Below are positions 1-11,809 of a stretch of DNA of 64,000 nucleotides, one piece after another. Under the pieces are notes generated by a model. The model searched no databases, was not told the DNA's origin, and saw only the letters and a list, made by a program, of their open reading frames with translations. Location: the NCBI GenBank assembly GCA_015680905.1, contig CM027380.1, positions 37,130,001 to 37,194,000 of the forward strand, given 5' to 3'. The stretch is from Coptis chinensis. Taxonomy: Eukaryota > Streptophyta > Magnoliopsida > Ranunculales > Ranunculaceae. The translations under genes were made by a program, and so were the position numbers. Positions within the stretch are counted from its first letter, which is position 1. Every line of letters starts with the position of its first letter.

Positions 1-236
1 AAAATAAAATTAAAAGAAAACCAAATTAACCCACGCCCACAGTTCAAATCAACTTCCAATCTAATCTAAAATCTTTCCACCACCACCTCCACCAATTTAA
101 ATCATCAAAAACCACCGGGAAATAAAAAAATTTGAACTGCCGATCCACCACCGCACCACCACCATTGTTGTTCCAGTGAGGTTGTTCCTCATTGCTTCCT
201 ACACCTTCTACAAACCCCAAATCAATTCAAACTCCA

Positions 237-1381
237 ATGACTCAACAACGTCGAATTTTGCCGGAGCAAGCATTTACTGGCGACCACTTCGCACCGTTTT
301 ACGGTGACAAAATGATTAGTAGAGACTGGAATAGCTTGTGGTACTCGACCGAAACCTTTTACCATGAAGACTTAGTCCGACGGTTTTACAACACGAGGGA
401 GTTGGAGGGGAGTAGAATTTTTGTTATGGTGGCGAAGAGGAGGAAGGAAGTAACTGCTGGGTTGTTGGCTAAGATTCTAGGCATTCCACCTAGAATCCAT
501 CTGGATGCCACGCTTACGAGTCCCAATATAATGGGGTAGAGCCGTTGATGAACGTGGCCAGTTACGAAGGGAACTACAATGCGAGCTTCGCATTGTGTTC
601 GCCCGAGCATCCCTCGAATCCAACCAAACCGGTGAACGCAGCGGCTTAGTGGATTGGTCGGAACGCCCTAGGGAAGGAGAAGGTCAGCGACATCGGTCCG
701 AACTGCCTCCACATTTTATGGATACTCGGGAGCGTAGTCACGAGTTACGTATCTTGGAATTTTTGCTTAACATGATTAGGGGAGTAGGGAAGTCTATTGC
801 ACCTCTCCCCTGTTTTGATAACCAAGATCATCTTTGAAGTTGAGAGCGCTCGGCGTCGATAGGATTTACCTCACCCTACACGAAATCCTCGTTATCTATA
901 AGGATTGTGTCCAACAAGTTTGGAGGTTGCCCGAGGATAGGGTAGAGGGCGAGGAGGATGGTGGAAATGAGAATGACTTTCGAGAGGATGAGGAGGACTT
1001 GACTTGTTTTGATGTCGATGCCTTGGAGAGGTGTTGGTCGGATGTAGAGCGCATGGCCGATTCATCGTGGCATCGCGTTCACTCAACACTATCTGCGAAG
1101 ACCTCCGGACTTCGACAAGCTACTATCCATCATAACCGAGATCCGTACCCAACGAGGGATGGCGGTGGGAACAGATGAGGACCGCTAGAAGCTCGGTGCG
1201 GTTCGGGCGATATGCTTGCACGCTTCCCACCTCACGGGGACTCTCCTTCCGAGGATACAAAGATCGACACGGCGTCGTCGCCCGAAAGATGAATGGTGCC
1301 GGCCCGTGGGAGCTCGGGGAGCCATCTCCTCGAAGTGTTCCCTCCGCTACCAAGATGCGAAAGTGTTTAGGGATAGTATAG
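237..1381 (+). pseudogene. Extra ORF X of element A (putative plant transposon protein type), frameshifted
   Basis: The likely start is the ATG at 237, because copies at 56960 and 61437 begin with nearly the same codons. The first 101 codons are open and contain an LPEQAF motif, a W...L...FY segment and an LLAKILGIP motif. Together these resemble the extra ORF of Athila-like elements (the putative plant transposon protein or ATHILA ORF-1 type). A stop at 537 and frame changes follow. The reading moves through a hydrophobic stretch near 720-835 to an acidic C-terminal part (EEDGGNENDFREDEEDL, about 940-1005). The function is unknown. Many breaks fall where the other copies differ at CAG/CTG or CG sites, so the ORF may be less damaged than it looks. 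Confidence 0.6.
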
Positions 1382-2206
1382 TTTGATGTTTTTTATTTGT
1401 AGTTTTATTGTTGTTAGTTATTTTAATGTAAGTTTTAATTCCGTAATTTGGATTTTGTAGTAAAAGGGCATTTAATGCCAAATTTAATATAATGCGGTTA
1501 TTTTCATTGTGCGTGGTTGTTTAATATTGATCCCACCTTCCCAAATTGTTTGGGGGTGGTGTTATCTATTCCAACATGAGTTTTATATGACCCTCGTTTT
1601 TAGAAGATATTTCGGAGTCAGGGTGAGAATATAGCCAATTAGGCATATCTATGAATAAATATCATGGTAGGATGAAATCTCGATAAAATAGGTATATTCT
1701 ATCCTAAATTCAACCTAAAAAATACTAGGGTTGTTTTAGAATCAAGAATATGAGTTGTTTCCATTTTTGGGTTTGGAAATTTTAGTATTTTCGAAAACTG
1801 CCGTAAAAACATTTTGGCAACTTCCCGATCCGTTTTAGCAACTTAAAACCTATATAAACTTCATTCATTCTACACTCACAACCCACAATACACCTAACTT
1901 CCATCACTCACCTTTCAATCCCACGTTTCCCACGTTTCGTCTCATTTTTCACGAATCGACTCCTCGATCGGATCGCTTCTGCAGAGGATGCGCTTTGCTT
2001 CCTACACATTTGTCGAATTTGTACAGAGCGCACTCAGCGCTTCAAGGTGGCGACTTCGCGCCAAACACTGAACTCCAAAATCATCAGAGCACACCCGCTC
2101 CCAAGAGGAGCCCACTCGCGCCCTGACCTCCGTAAACACAAAAATTTCCAGTTTTCTGCGGGTTGTTCCCGGATCATTTGCAGTTGTTCCAGAGCATCGT
2201 TTTGAG
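1382..2206 (+). other. Spacer between X and Y with a G-rich tract
   Basis: No coding sequence is seen. A polypurine-like tract, TTGTTTGGGGGTGGT, lies at 1546-1560, about 165 bases after the end of X. A conserved block leads to a TATA box near 1850 and then to the Y start at 2207. The same arrangement recurs in elements B and D. The function is inferred only from this conservation. Confidence 0.6.
1850..1859 (+). promoter_or_regulatory. Candidate internal TATA box upstream of ORF Y
   Basis: CTATATAAAC lies about 350 bases before the Y start codon. It is followed by a C/A-rich stretch typical of a plant transcript leader. The same box with the same neighbours recurs at about 22860, 58579 and 63065. 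Promoter activity is inferred, not shown. Confidence 0.45.
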
Positions 2207-3138
2207 ATGACATCTCCTACAATAATACCGGAACAGTCTTTCGAAGATTTGTTCCAAAGCACTACTTATGGTGCTTGGTTTTGCGAGGCGATAACATATG
2301 TAGGCTGGGAACCGCTTATGGTAAGACCTGCTGAACTTTATTCTCCAACACTAGCACCTTATTTTTACGATAACTGCATTTTCTTTGGGAGACCAGATGG
2401 AGAACAAGTGTTCTCCATCAACATTGATGATGAACCAATGGAAATTACCAGGTTCTTGCTAGCATTTGTTCTTGGACTTGCTATGCCCGTTGAAATACAA
2501 GACCCATGGTGCTATTGGGTAGATAATATGTATGTCTACACTTATGAGTTTTTGCATGAGTCGTATGGGGCAAGCATTTTCCGTATCGAGGACCAAGGGG
2601 ACTATAACGTTGCTTTTGGTAGCCTGTCCATGAACATAGGAACTGTTATGTTTTGGATCATGCTAAACATTTTAGGGGAATGACGTTTTTCTTCTATGAA
2701 TGATGCCACTTGCAGCGTCTTCCTTGCTTTAGCCACGGGACATATGTGCCATGACCTTCCCAAAACCTTGATGTTTAGTTTAGCTCGAGCCCATAGCATG
2801 AGGCATAAGTACCTTCTTATGCCCGTTCTAATTTCCCGTATTATGCTATGTTTCTTTCCTGTTTTTTGTACACGTTTCACGGATTGGATTATGGTCGATG
2901 GAATCGCATGCGACCCACCAATAGTATTATTCGATCTTTCCGTGCAATGACTTGGCAAGGGTGGAGGATACAACCTCATCAGGTTGCACCCTACACCCCG
3001 TCAGATCAAGTGGCGCTTAATAGGTTAGCAATAATAGATGATAAATGGCGGGAAGCTTGGCAAATTATCATCGCATGGTAGGACGCGAAGGAACCTCACT
3101 TCTTTATAGAAGAAGATGATGAGGAGAATGATGAATAA
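2207..3138 (+). pseudogene. Extra ORF Y of element A, frameshifted
   Basis: The ATG at 2207 is conserved at 23178, 58898 and 63387. The first 158 codons are open to a stop at 2681-2683. The reading then continues in other frames through a conserved-looking segment: an MRHKYLLMP stretch near 2800, a GLDYGRWNRM stretch near 2885, and a final open part with WREAWQ near 3045. It ends with an acidic tail and stop at 3136-3138, giving about 310 residues. The N-terminal pattern (IPEQSF, WEPL, YSPTLAPYFYDN, LLAFVLGL) parallels ORF X and the extra ORF of element E, which suggests divergent paralogues. No enzyme motif is recognised. Confidence 0.6.
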
Positions 3139-3151
3139 AGCGGGAGATAAG

Positions 3152-3289
3152 GTAAGTTTTAATTTTACTTAGTGTCTGCTTATGTCCCAAGCAATTTGAT
3201 TCTTGTTAACCCCATAATGGGTGGAACTCTAATAGAGTTGCGTCAGTTTTTTATTTCCTATATTAGTACGTTCTAACCTTGTTTTGCAG
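3152..3289 (+). other. Intron-like segment after ORF Y
   Basis: The donor AAG|GTAAGT at 3152 and acceptor TTGTTTTGCAG|AT at 3289 bound 138 bases of T-rich sequence just after the Y stop codon. Element B has the same segment with intact GT/AG at 23388-23517. Splicing is inferred from the conserved splice-site sequences only. Confidence 0.45.
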
Positions 3290-4953
3290 ATGTTCCTGAA
3301 TTTCACGCATTTCAATGGTATTTTTCCTACCCTCTTTATTTAAATGCTTTAAGGACAAAGCATGCTTCTTGTTTGGGGGGGGCATAGAAACACGTGTAAT
3401 TAAGGCATTGGTTAGGATATAGATAGGTATAATATGCACTTGTTTTCTAGTTAAAATTTCAAAAATTCAAAAATATAAATAAATAAGTTCATGCTATACA
3501 CTTAGGAATATTGGTATTGTTTTCCTTCTCTATGCTCTTAATAATCTAGAAGTCTCACGTAGCTTTTGGATTAGAATAATTTTTAAAAACTTAGGTTAAT
3601 ATGTAGGTAATAATCTTTGCATCTATCTATAAATATATTACATGAGTATCTATGATTGTTAGCAGTAAGTTTCTAAACTCTAGGCTAGAGTACTTATTCT
3701 ACAAATCCTGTGAGAATATAGCCTAAAGCCTTATATGAGCGAAACATTTGAGAAATGACACAAGGGAGAAGTAAAATCCGGATAGAGAAATCACACGTCC
3801 ACTTGCTTGATCACTATACCATATCCTAAGCGAGAATTTAGGCCCTCTTTGGATCGATATAGCCAGAAATTCAAACCTATGAATTATTTTTCGCTAGTCG
3901 CCCCTCTGAGCCTTTCTTTAGCCTTTCATAAACCACAAATCCTTTACCCTGTTACAAAAACATAACAAAATAAATAAATAAATAAAAACAACCTACCCAA
4001 TTTAGATAAGTCTGAGAATATAATGAGGAAGAAAGAAGAAGAGAAAAACCTGTGTAAACAAAAGTTAGTTAATTGCTTCAGAAAATAAAGAAAAGAAGTT
4101 TCCATCCAAAGAAAATAAAAATAAAAATAGAAATAAAATAAAATCTCCAAAAAAAAAATAGAATAAAAGGAGTCAAAAGCCAAAGAAAAAAATATATATA
4201 TGGCTAAGGATGGAAACATAGTGTAGAAGCAAAAGTAAATAACAAGGTTTTCTCTAGTTACATAATATGAAGACTCTATTATCTCAGACTTGTCCTTTTT
4301 GAATATCCATTTCCTTCCTTCTTAAACCATCTCCTAATCCCCGCAACACCTAATAAAGACCTCTAGCTCAATTAGGAATAGGTTAGTGTGATAGTAAGTG
4401 GCAGATGTGTTTGATCGACTCCGGCTTCCTTGTTGTCATTAAGATTGTAAGGTAAAGTGTGCCCACGCATTAATCGAGTAAAAACTTGAGTGGAAAAATC
4501 AGAGTGTTGTATCTTGACTATTATTGTGAGAACCTACTTAAGGACGCTATTCCGAGTTTCAGAAACGAACCTGCTAGCCATTTCATAGTATTACTTATTG
4601 TATATATGTTTATTGTAGATGATTGATTATTATGAATATATTAGCTTAGGTTTCGACTTGATTACTCTATATGCATTGCTAGTGAAAGGTATAGTTAATT
4701 TAGAGCATGAATAAGGAAACAATAGTTTTATTTCTTAGTCGTTGTAGTATAGATGAAGTTTGTGAGTACCTTCACTGGAAAACTCTCACGAGGCTATAAC
4801 TCGTCTACTAGGGAATTCCTAGTGAAGGCCTTGTTGCATATGGTCAATGCAATCGCACTTTCAGTAAACGAGTAGATAGAACTTCATTTTTGGTCACTTA
4901 TTCTAATTTCTCATCTTTGCTTGAGGACAAGCAAAATGTTGTTTGGGGTGGTT
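3290..4953 (+). other. Non-coding 3' region of element A with two G-rich tracts
   Basis: No convincing ORF is present. The region opens with an ACAAAGCATG...GTTTGGGGGGGG tract near 3355-3382. It ends with the related GAGGACAAGCAAAATGTTGTTTGGGG tract that abuts the LTR and serves as the likely 3' polypurine tract. It is closely similar to 23518-25187 in element B. Confidence 0.6.
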
Positions 4954-6450
4954 TGATAATAGCCCAAAACTGTAGTTTTAACCCTCAGAATAGCCATACT
5001 TTTAGACCAATTATGTGAGTAATAATTAAGAGTTAATACCGATTCACGTGTTTTTATGCATTCCAGGCTTCAAAGTCCATTATGTGCAGAAATGTGCCAC
5101 TTTAGCGAGATAAAGGAGCAAAGGTCGGTTGCTAAGGAGTCCTGTGATTAAAGGCCAAGATTCAAGAAGACAAAGCCTTTCTAAAGCCCGGTTAAAGCTG
5201 AAAAGTCGACGCTTGGGCGTAAAAAAGACACAAAGTCAGTGAGAAACTTCCGAAGGCCGTATCTTTGGACTCAGACCTCGGAATTGGGCCTACCTTATGT
5301 CAAAACGACTGGCTCGGAAAGAGCTTTCCAATGGTCTAAGCCTTGACCTAATCCAAGGAGCAGAAATGGACTAAAAGTCTGTTGAAGCCAACTGCAGCTG
5401 AAGAGGCCCTTTTAGACTGAAAGAATTGGGTTTTGGATCTGAAAGTATAAAAACAAGAGCTTGACTCTTTGTTAATGGTAGATAGTTAGACCTAGATTAG
5501 TTAGCCTCCATTAATTAGTTGTAGAATTTCAATTAGTTAATTAATTAGTTTTTCATATCTTGTTTTAGATCTAGTTTCATGTTTAATTAATTACTTTAGA
5601 ACAAAGTAGATTATTAATTTAGTATTTGAATCATTGTTTTATTATTCATTAGATTAATAAAATAGTGTTCTTGGTAATCTAGTTTCATTTTCCATTTACT
5701 TATTTAGTTAAATTCTTAGATTCAATTATTTGTCATTATTAGTTTAATTCAATTATTGCATGAGTAGTTTTGAATTGAGTTTAAACAAGTAAAGTTCAAA
5801 TCTTTATATCATGTCTTGTTTGAATTCCATTGGGAATGATTGCGTAATGATTCTCGGCTAAACCTCCATTAGAGGGGGTTGAGAAGCCTTGATGAAAGCT
5901 TGATTCCGATTATCATAGAGTCGTCATAATTTCCTTTCCACTGTAGAAACGATTAGTTCACCATGAGAATGGGTGTAATCGTTCACATGCTAGTTATGAA
6001 TTGGTAGAAATGTCATGTGTAATTAGGGATTAGGAGTAACCAGATTGTTCTGCGAAGCAGTTCAATTCGGATTATGACGATTCGTCGTTAGTAGGATTTA
6101 GTCGAGTTAAGGTGGAATCAATCCCCCTCTAACTCCTTATCATAGAATCGACGTAGCATTCCCATAGTTGTTCTAATAGTCGACTAGTTGCATCTTGTGG
6201 GTAGTTGCATCGTAGTCTAGTTGCCATTTCGTAAATCTCTCATTAGACTAAAGAGTTAAGATTACTTATACGTAGAGAACACAGCATGAGGAAGGACTAG
6301 GAGTGGAACGAATCTTCTACTCCACTATATCTCATAGGATTGAGAGTAGAAATCTTTGATAAATATAGGCACGTATTAAGTTTTAGTTTACTTACGTTTT
6401 GAGTTTCATCATTCATTTCGTAGGTAAACTATCATTTTTATGTTTTATCA
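4954..6450 (+). repeat. 3' LTR of element A (about 1.5 kb)
   Basis: The LTR starts TGATAATAGCCC directly after the polypurine tract and ends TTTTATCA, with a TATAAAAAC box at about 5446. It aligns with the LTRs at 17166, 25188 and 50595. Relative to those it lacks about 50 bases just before the TATA box, between two short TTTTGG repeats, as expected for slippage. Confidence 0.85.
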
Positions 6451-6643
6451 CCTACTCTTCTGAGCCGTGTAGTAGAGCCATCCTAGTCTTGCACCCAATT
6501 GTTCCCTTTAACAGGGCATAGTAAATTATAGACCAAGCAAAGTTTTCAAAACTCCATACTTGCAAAAATGAATTTCGATTGCTTGAGCATACTTTGCATC
6601 GTTTGCGCATGTTAGGATAGTTTTGCGGGCTTGCTAAAAGTGC

Positions 6644-8101
6644 ATGATACTGCGTTCAGGCATTATAGGTATTAGCAAGAATAAAACTTACTCATATAGG
6701 AGAGCACGACATTTTAGACAATCTCCTATTTCTAGTCCTCCATCCACTAAGATGGCTGACGAAGTAGTGCAAGCTGAAGAGTCTCTCTCTAACTTCTACA
6801 CACCGTTGCAAGATGGGCCTCCATCTTGTATACGACTCACACCGCTCACGAGCGATTTTCGCATTCCATCGAACATGTTCAATCCTCTACTCATCTTTCA
6901 CAGGTTAGAACACGAGTTACCATACAAACATCTACGCCGAATACATGAAGTATGTAATACTTTCTACCATCTGGGCGTCATCGACGATCAAGTGAAGCTA
7001 CGAATGTTTCCTTTCACTCTAGCTGGTAAGAGTCGCACATGACTTCTTTCTTAGAAGCCCAATTCTTTCGATACATGGGAAGAGGTTGTGTTCTCCTTCA
7101 TGAAGAAGTACTTTCCACCGAAGAAAACAGAAGAGATAAGAAGTATGATATAGTTCTTTAGACAGAGTCCAAGTGAGACATTTTCCGAAGGATGGGATAG
7201 ATTCTCTGACCTATTATATTCATGTCCTCACCACAAACTAGAAAAATCCACTCTTGTCCAATGTTTCTTCAACTCCAAGAACACAAAGTAACCCTCGACA
7301 TCATGACTAATGGTAATTTTTTGGATAGAGGTGCAACCGAAGCCTTAACCTTTCTTGAAAACCAAGATGAAAAGAGTACCCATTAGGGCGACATAAACAA
7401 TTCCAGAACATCCCAACCCAGTACATCTAAGGCTAGTGGTATTTTTTAGGTGAAATTCGATCTAGAAATCAAAACCTTAATCGAAGCCCTCACAAAAAAG
7501 GTAGATGCCCTCACAACCAAACAAAAAGACCAAACTCCTCATCTTGTCATGAACATAAATACCTCACCATGCAATTTTTGTCTAAGCTTAAATTATATAG
7601 ATCCCACCTGTCCCTTGATCACAAACTTATCATCACTTCAACCAGAAGAAGTATGTGCTTTCAATGTACCAAATGAACCATGGAGACAACATCAAAACTT
7701 CACATGAACTAACATTCCACAAAACCAACCACCTCCAGGTTTCAATAAACCACCAAATACAAGGATAAGATACCTATAACAATCAGGACAGAGTATTGGT
7801 TCCATCACAGTTTAACCAGAACTACCAAAACCTATCCATCAACAACCAAAGAGACCTAGTTCCAGTTACACCATCAACTAGCGTCCAAACAGATAAGCCT
7901 ACCGAAATAATGCTATCTGTCAAGCAACAACAAACCCAAATCCTAGCATCCATGCAACAATCACTAAACTTGTTAGCCCAAAACAAAACCCAAAAAGGTG
8001 TGTTCTCAGGACAAGCTATTCCAAACCCTAAACCAAGAAACACAGCATTTGAATACATAAGTGACGTGAACGAAGCTGGAGCGCTAAAAACTCTTTCATG
8101 A
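6644..8101 (+). pseudogene. Degenerate gag of element E
   Basis: The start ATG at 6644 gives an MILRSG motif; element D has the matching MRLRSG at 52624. The first 132 codons are open and include the Athila-type gag core (HKHLRR-like KHLRRIHEVCNTF, followed by KLRMFPFTLAGKS). After a stop at 7040, further gag blocks appear in shifting frames: the FPPKKTEEIRS-like region near 7110, a DRFSDLLYSCPHH-like region near 7200, and an IKTLIEALTKKVDAL coiled segment at about 7468. The C-terminal GVFSGQAIPNPKPRNTAFE segment at about 8000 matches the usual gag-protease linker of Athila elements. No zinc knuckle is seen. Confidence 0.75.
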
Positions 8102-10016
8102 TCATCCCATCTACGAGGATTAAATCCTCTTTTCCGATGTATTATTTTCCCATTCCATTCCATCTTTTACTTTAAAGGGAATACATCAATAAGGTAACTG
8201 GACCACTCCACTTGGAGTATGTGGTTGTAAGTGTCGGAGCCTTAGTCCACGTATATCTCGCGTATTTTTTGTAAAAAATATTTTACTCGTCGTTTGAGTA
8301 AGTGTGAACCTGTAGAGCGAGTATACAATTTTTATTTTCTTTATTTTACATTTCTTTTTCAAAAATAGTTGTTTTCTCTGTTATGTTAATGCTAGATTCT
8401 CGATACATTAATAGTTATGTGATTTTCCAAAAAAACAAAATGGGCAATGGATTTTACACAGACCAACCCCTAGAACAACGCAATCTAAGGGCAATTTAAG
8501 ATCAGTTTTGCTTACTAAAGGTCGCCTATATCACCGAGCTATTTGCCCGGGTTAGGACATTCCATGTCCTGGGCAGTAAATCCCCCAACTCGCGGAGCTG
8601 AAGCTTTATCTATCTAGATTGAGTTTGCCACCGAACCAACACGAAAGTTTCCTGAGATTTCCATTTATGGTTTGTTTTGCATCACAGCATTTTGAGTACG
8701 AGTTTCTTGAAATATCTTTCCATAGTTTTCAAAACTAGAGGATATAAAAATGAAAACTATATGCCCCGGAGTAGCCAAAATGATACCGGATTCACGTATA
8801 ATTTTATCTTCTTGTCAAAACCTCTATATGGTTAGAGATATCTTTTGCATGAGAAAATCAACTAAAAAAAAAGATGAGGCGTCTCCAAACGAGAATTAAA
8901 CCAATAGAGTAACCTAAAGTGACACTATTCTCTGTTTAATTCTATCTTTTGATCCACCTCTCTATTTGTCTCAAGAATTTGACGTTAAAAGACTCAAACT
9001 TGTACAAAATTTCAAAAAATCTTCCCTTTCTTCTCAAAAAATTTTCCCCTTCTCAATCTTTCCCTTTCTAAAAAGTTTGAAAAATTTTTAAAAATGTCTT
9101 CTGTAACGAACAAAAACCCTCCACCTAGCAAGACTAGATGGATATATAAGTTTCAATGATCGTGTGCAAGCACTTCCTAGAGAACTACAGCTAAAAATAT
9201 TGACACATATACCGAAAATCATTCTTGGTTTAGGTAAGAGTTCATATGCACGTAAGAGATGAGCTATAAGAGAAGGCTGGTGCTCGAACTGTCAAACACC
9301 AACTTGTCCCGTTCTTCAACCTCATAGTAAATATTTAGTTTTCAAGGTTTTCATGTTTCAGCCACCTGCTCATTGAGCACAGCTGATGAGAATAATCCAA
9401 CCATCTGGTTGGGATTGACTCAAGTTTTCAAAAACTTCTAAGTCTTGGGAATCTGACTTAAAATGACCAACCTTTTTAAATTTCAGTCAAACTTATTCAA
9501 ACCCAAAAAAAAAAAATTAATTAAATTTTTCCTTCTTTCGTTTGAACATATTTCCCTACAGTTCCTTTTCATTTCTTTCTTTCATTTGCTTTTCATCCAC
9601 TGTTGGATGTGAGTGTACCCTATATCGTTGCATGGGATTTTCGATGCTGATCGGTTGGTACCTCACAGGTCAAGATCGGACTAGTAAAAAGCACGGATCG
9701 GCTCTTGAACTTGTCAAGGCACTGAGGACAATATCAGAATTACCTGATTTCATTTGGGCTTGGGCCAAAAATTTGTTTTCACTTAAAAGGCACTTGCCAT
9801 CAAACCTATTTAACCCACGTGACCGCCCAACCATCCACCATCATCCTCAAACATTTCCAAACCCTAGCCGCCCAAGTTAACTCGCGACCACCCCCCCTTC
9901 AGCTTGCGACCGCCTACTCACCCAAACACCACCACTCCAAATATTTTACAACCTGCTCCATTGTCAACCCCCATTCCAACTCAAAATCCCAATTTTATCA
10001 ATTCCGCCTACTCCAA
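8102..10016 (+). other. Non-coding spacer of element E
   Basis: The protease ORF is missing. At about 8180-8250 the sequence resembles the stretch that follows the protease ORF in elements B and D (for example 55900-55990). No gene is seen. A small hairpin (GCCC...AGGACA facing TGTCCTGGGC) lies at about 8546-8576. The remainder is AT-rich with short A-runs near 9510. Confidence 0.5.
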
Positions 10017-10483
10017 ATGGCTCGAGTTCTAAAAATTGTTCTGGAGCAAAATTTTGAACCCATCTTCAATTTCAATCTATTTGAAGTGCACATCAAGCCT
10101 GAGGTTAGAAGAAGACGATGGAAAGCTTTGGTTTTGTTGGAAGGTGCCCTTATTCTCCCTCTCTCACCCTTTCATTTTATAATCATATGCTTAAAGGGGA
10201 GGATGACCGCATCTTGGTTATCAAGGATGGTCGCACGCTTGAGCTCACCAAGGAGGTAGTGAGTGAAGTTTCGGGGATTCCTCTGAAGGCTTATGTTCAG
10301 ACGGAACAGTCCCCAGACAACAAGACCATCGATGTGATGATGGCAGAGATGATTCTCGAGGGGGTGAAAAACCCCAAGTCTCGTTACACATTTCGAGTTC
10401 GCTGCGAAAGAATCAGTTGGCAGTATCTCAGTGGACAGCCTATACAACTTGTTAGCCTCAGCCAAGCCTTCGGATATAGGTAA
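10017..10483 (+). pseudogene. Extra ORF of element E, 5' part
   Basis: The ATG at 10017 opens a frame that includes VLEQNFEP and RRRRWKAL. A frame change near 10140 continues into YSPSLTLSFYNHMLKG, an RILVIKDGR stretch and a VSGIP motif, ending at a stop at 10481-10483. The spacing of W..L, YSP.L..FY and the LG/SGIP motif matches ORF Y and, more weakly, ORF X, so this is probably a member of the same extra-ORF family. It is separated from its continuation by the insertion at 10590. Confidence 0.5.
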
Positions 10484-10589
10484 GGCGATGCTCCATATTT
10501 TATGCATGGAGTCTTCAAGAGCAGAAGAATAGCTTTTGCATCATCACCTTTGTAGGAACCGTTATGGTTGCATGTCATTGTTTACAAAC

Positions 10590-11809
10590 TGTGAAAACCC
10601 ATGTGCAGTGGAATAAAGGTGTTCACGATTTTGATTAGGAATCATACCTTTTGATCAGCTGTGATATCTCTGAGAATCCAAGCTCTACGAATCAGCAACC
10701 TCTTGATCTTTTATTGTATTCCTATCCTTGGAATAGACGTTGTGTGGGCAACAATCTACCAGCCCCTTCTTTCTTTCTTGGCCTCTCTTACTCACAAGGT
10801 TAGAACCGAATTTAGGAACTAATTTTGCTTAAGCAATAACTCAGTGTTTTGGCCAGGAAAGAAGGGTTTCCTTATATAAGCTATAACAAGGACCATGAGG
10901 AGAAATTAGGGTTAGGTCTCCTGACAGGCTTGGGCTTCCCATATTCGCCCAGAACACACGGCCCAAGTCCGTCAACAAATGGCTTATTCCACTAAAGGTC
11001 GTTGTTGCACTACTGCCCTAATCCCAAATTACGTGTATTACGTTTATGGGCTCCATATTATATGCTTGTTGATCTCCCCGTGTTAAGATATCGAATGCCC
11101 ATTGATTAAGTCAAGTTACTGACAACTACATTAATCAACTTCTTATGTCCTTGAGTAGTAACACTCAACCTCATTGTCATGTCGGATTAAATCCACCTGC
11201 AGGGTTTACATGACAATCCTTATGAGCTCCTCAAGGGGACATCATCAACCCGACTTCATGCAAGTCATGGATTCCTTCTATAATCAACAGCACACCTTAC
11301 ATACAATGTCATTACCCAATCCATCGAGTTTGTTGATTCACAAATGAATCTAACTCATTGATGATTTAAAGCAATGTACAATGCACGTAAGTGCCCGTTA
11401 TTATATCCGGATTAAGAGGATAAGCATCCATAATAACAAAGGTGTTTGTTTTATTATATAATCAGTATAAAGAGAAATAACCTCACTTGGTCCTGTTCAA
11501 TACACACAAAGTGTACTAGTGTAATCTTGTAGTCAAGATAGACTAAAACCAAATTATACTACAACCATTCCAATGGTTTGTCCAAATCCATCTAGGATGT
11601 GAACATTTACTTATACTTTATAAGGTACTGATGATATGATATTCTGTGTGTCACCACACACCATATCATCTACAACATAAAGTATTAGACGCATAGATAT
11701 AACTAATAACATATATAATATGCATAACATTTGCCCATATGATTCTTATTCAAAAAATGAAGAATTATAGTTAATACAAAAGTAATGATTTTAGTAGATA
11801 ACCCTATCA
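10590..11809 (-). repeat. Probable solo LTR of a Ty1/copia-type element
   Basis: A 1.22-kb block unlike the surrounding element begins TGTGAAAACC and ends CCTATCA on the plus strand, so it has TG...CA ends. Read on the minus strand it carries a TATATAAGG box at about 10872-10884, and its terminus ends TTTTCACA as copia LTRs often do. The extra ORF of element E appears to resume after it. No clean 5-bp target duplication is visible (CAAAC before, ACCTT after), so boundaries and class are uncertain. Confidence 0.45.

Larger units (their letters stand above)
1..6450 (+). mobile_element. Element A: 3' part of a non-autonomous Athila-like Ty3/gypsy retrotransposon
   Basis: The 5' end lies before the window. 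What remains, in order, is the X reading frame, a spacer with a G-rich tract and TATA box, the Y reading frame, an intron-like segment, about 1.7 kb of non-coding 3' region, a polypurine-like tract (TGTTTGGGGTGGT, ending at 4953) and the 3' LTR (4954-6450). Elements B and D share the same order and sequence. No reverse transcriptase, RNase H or integrase sequence is visible. The sequence after the LTR resumes in the leader of another element (E), so A is probably nested in E. The Athila-like assignment rests on the relatives' PBS, gag and protease. Confidence 0.8.
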
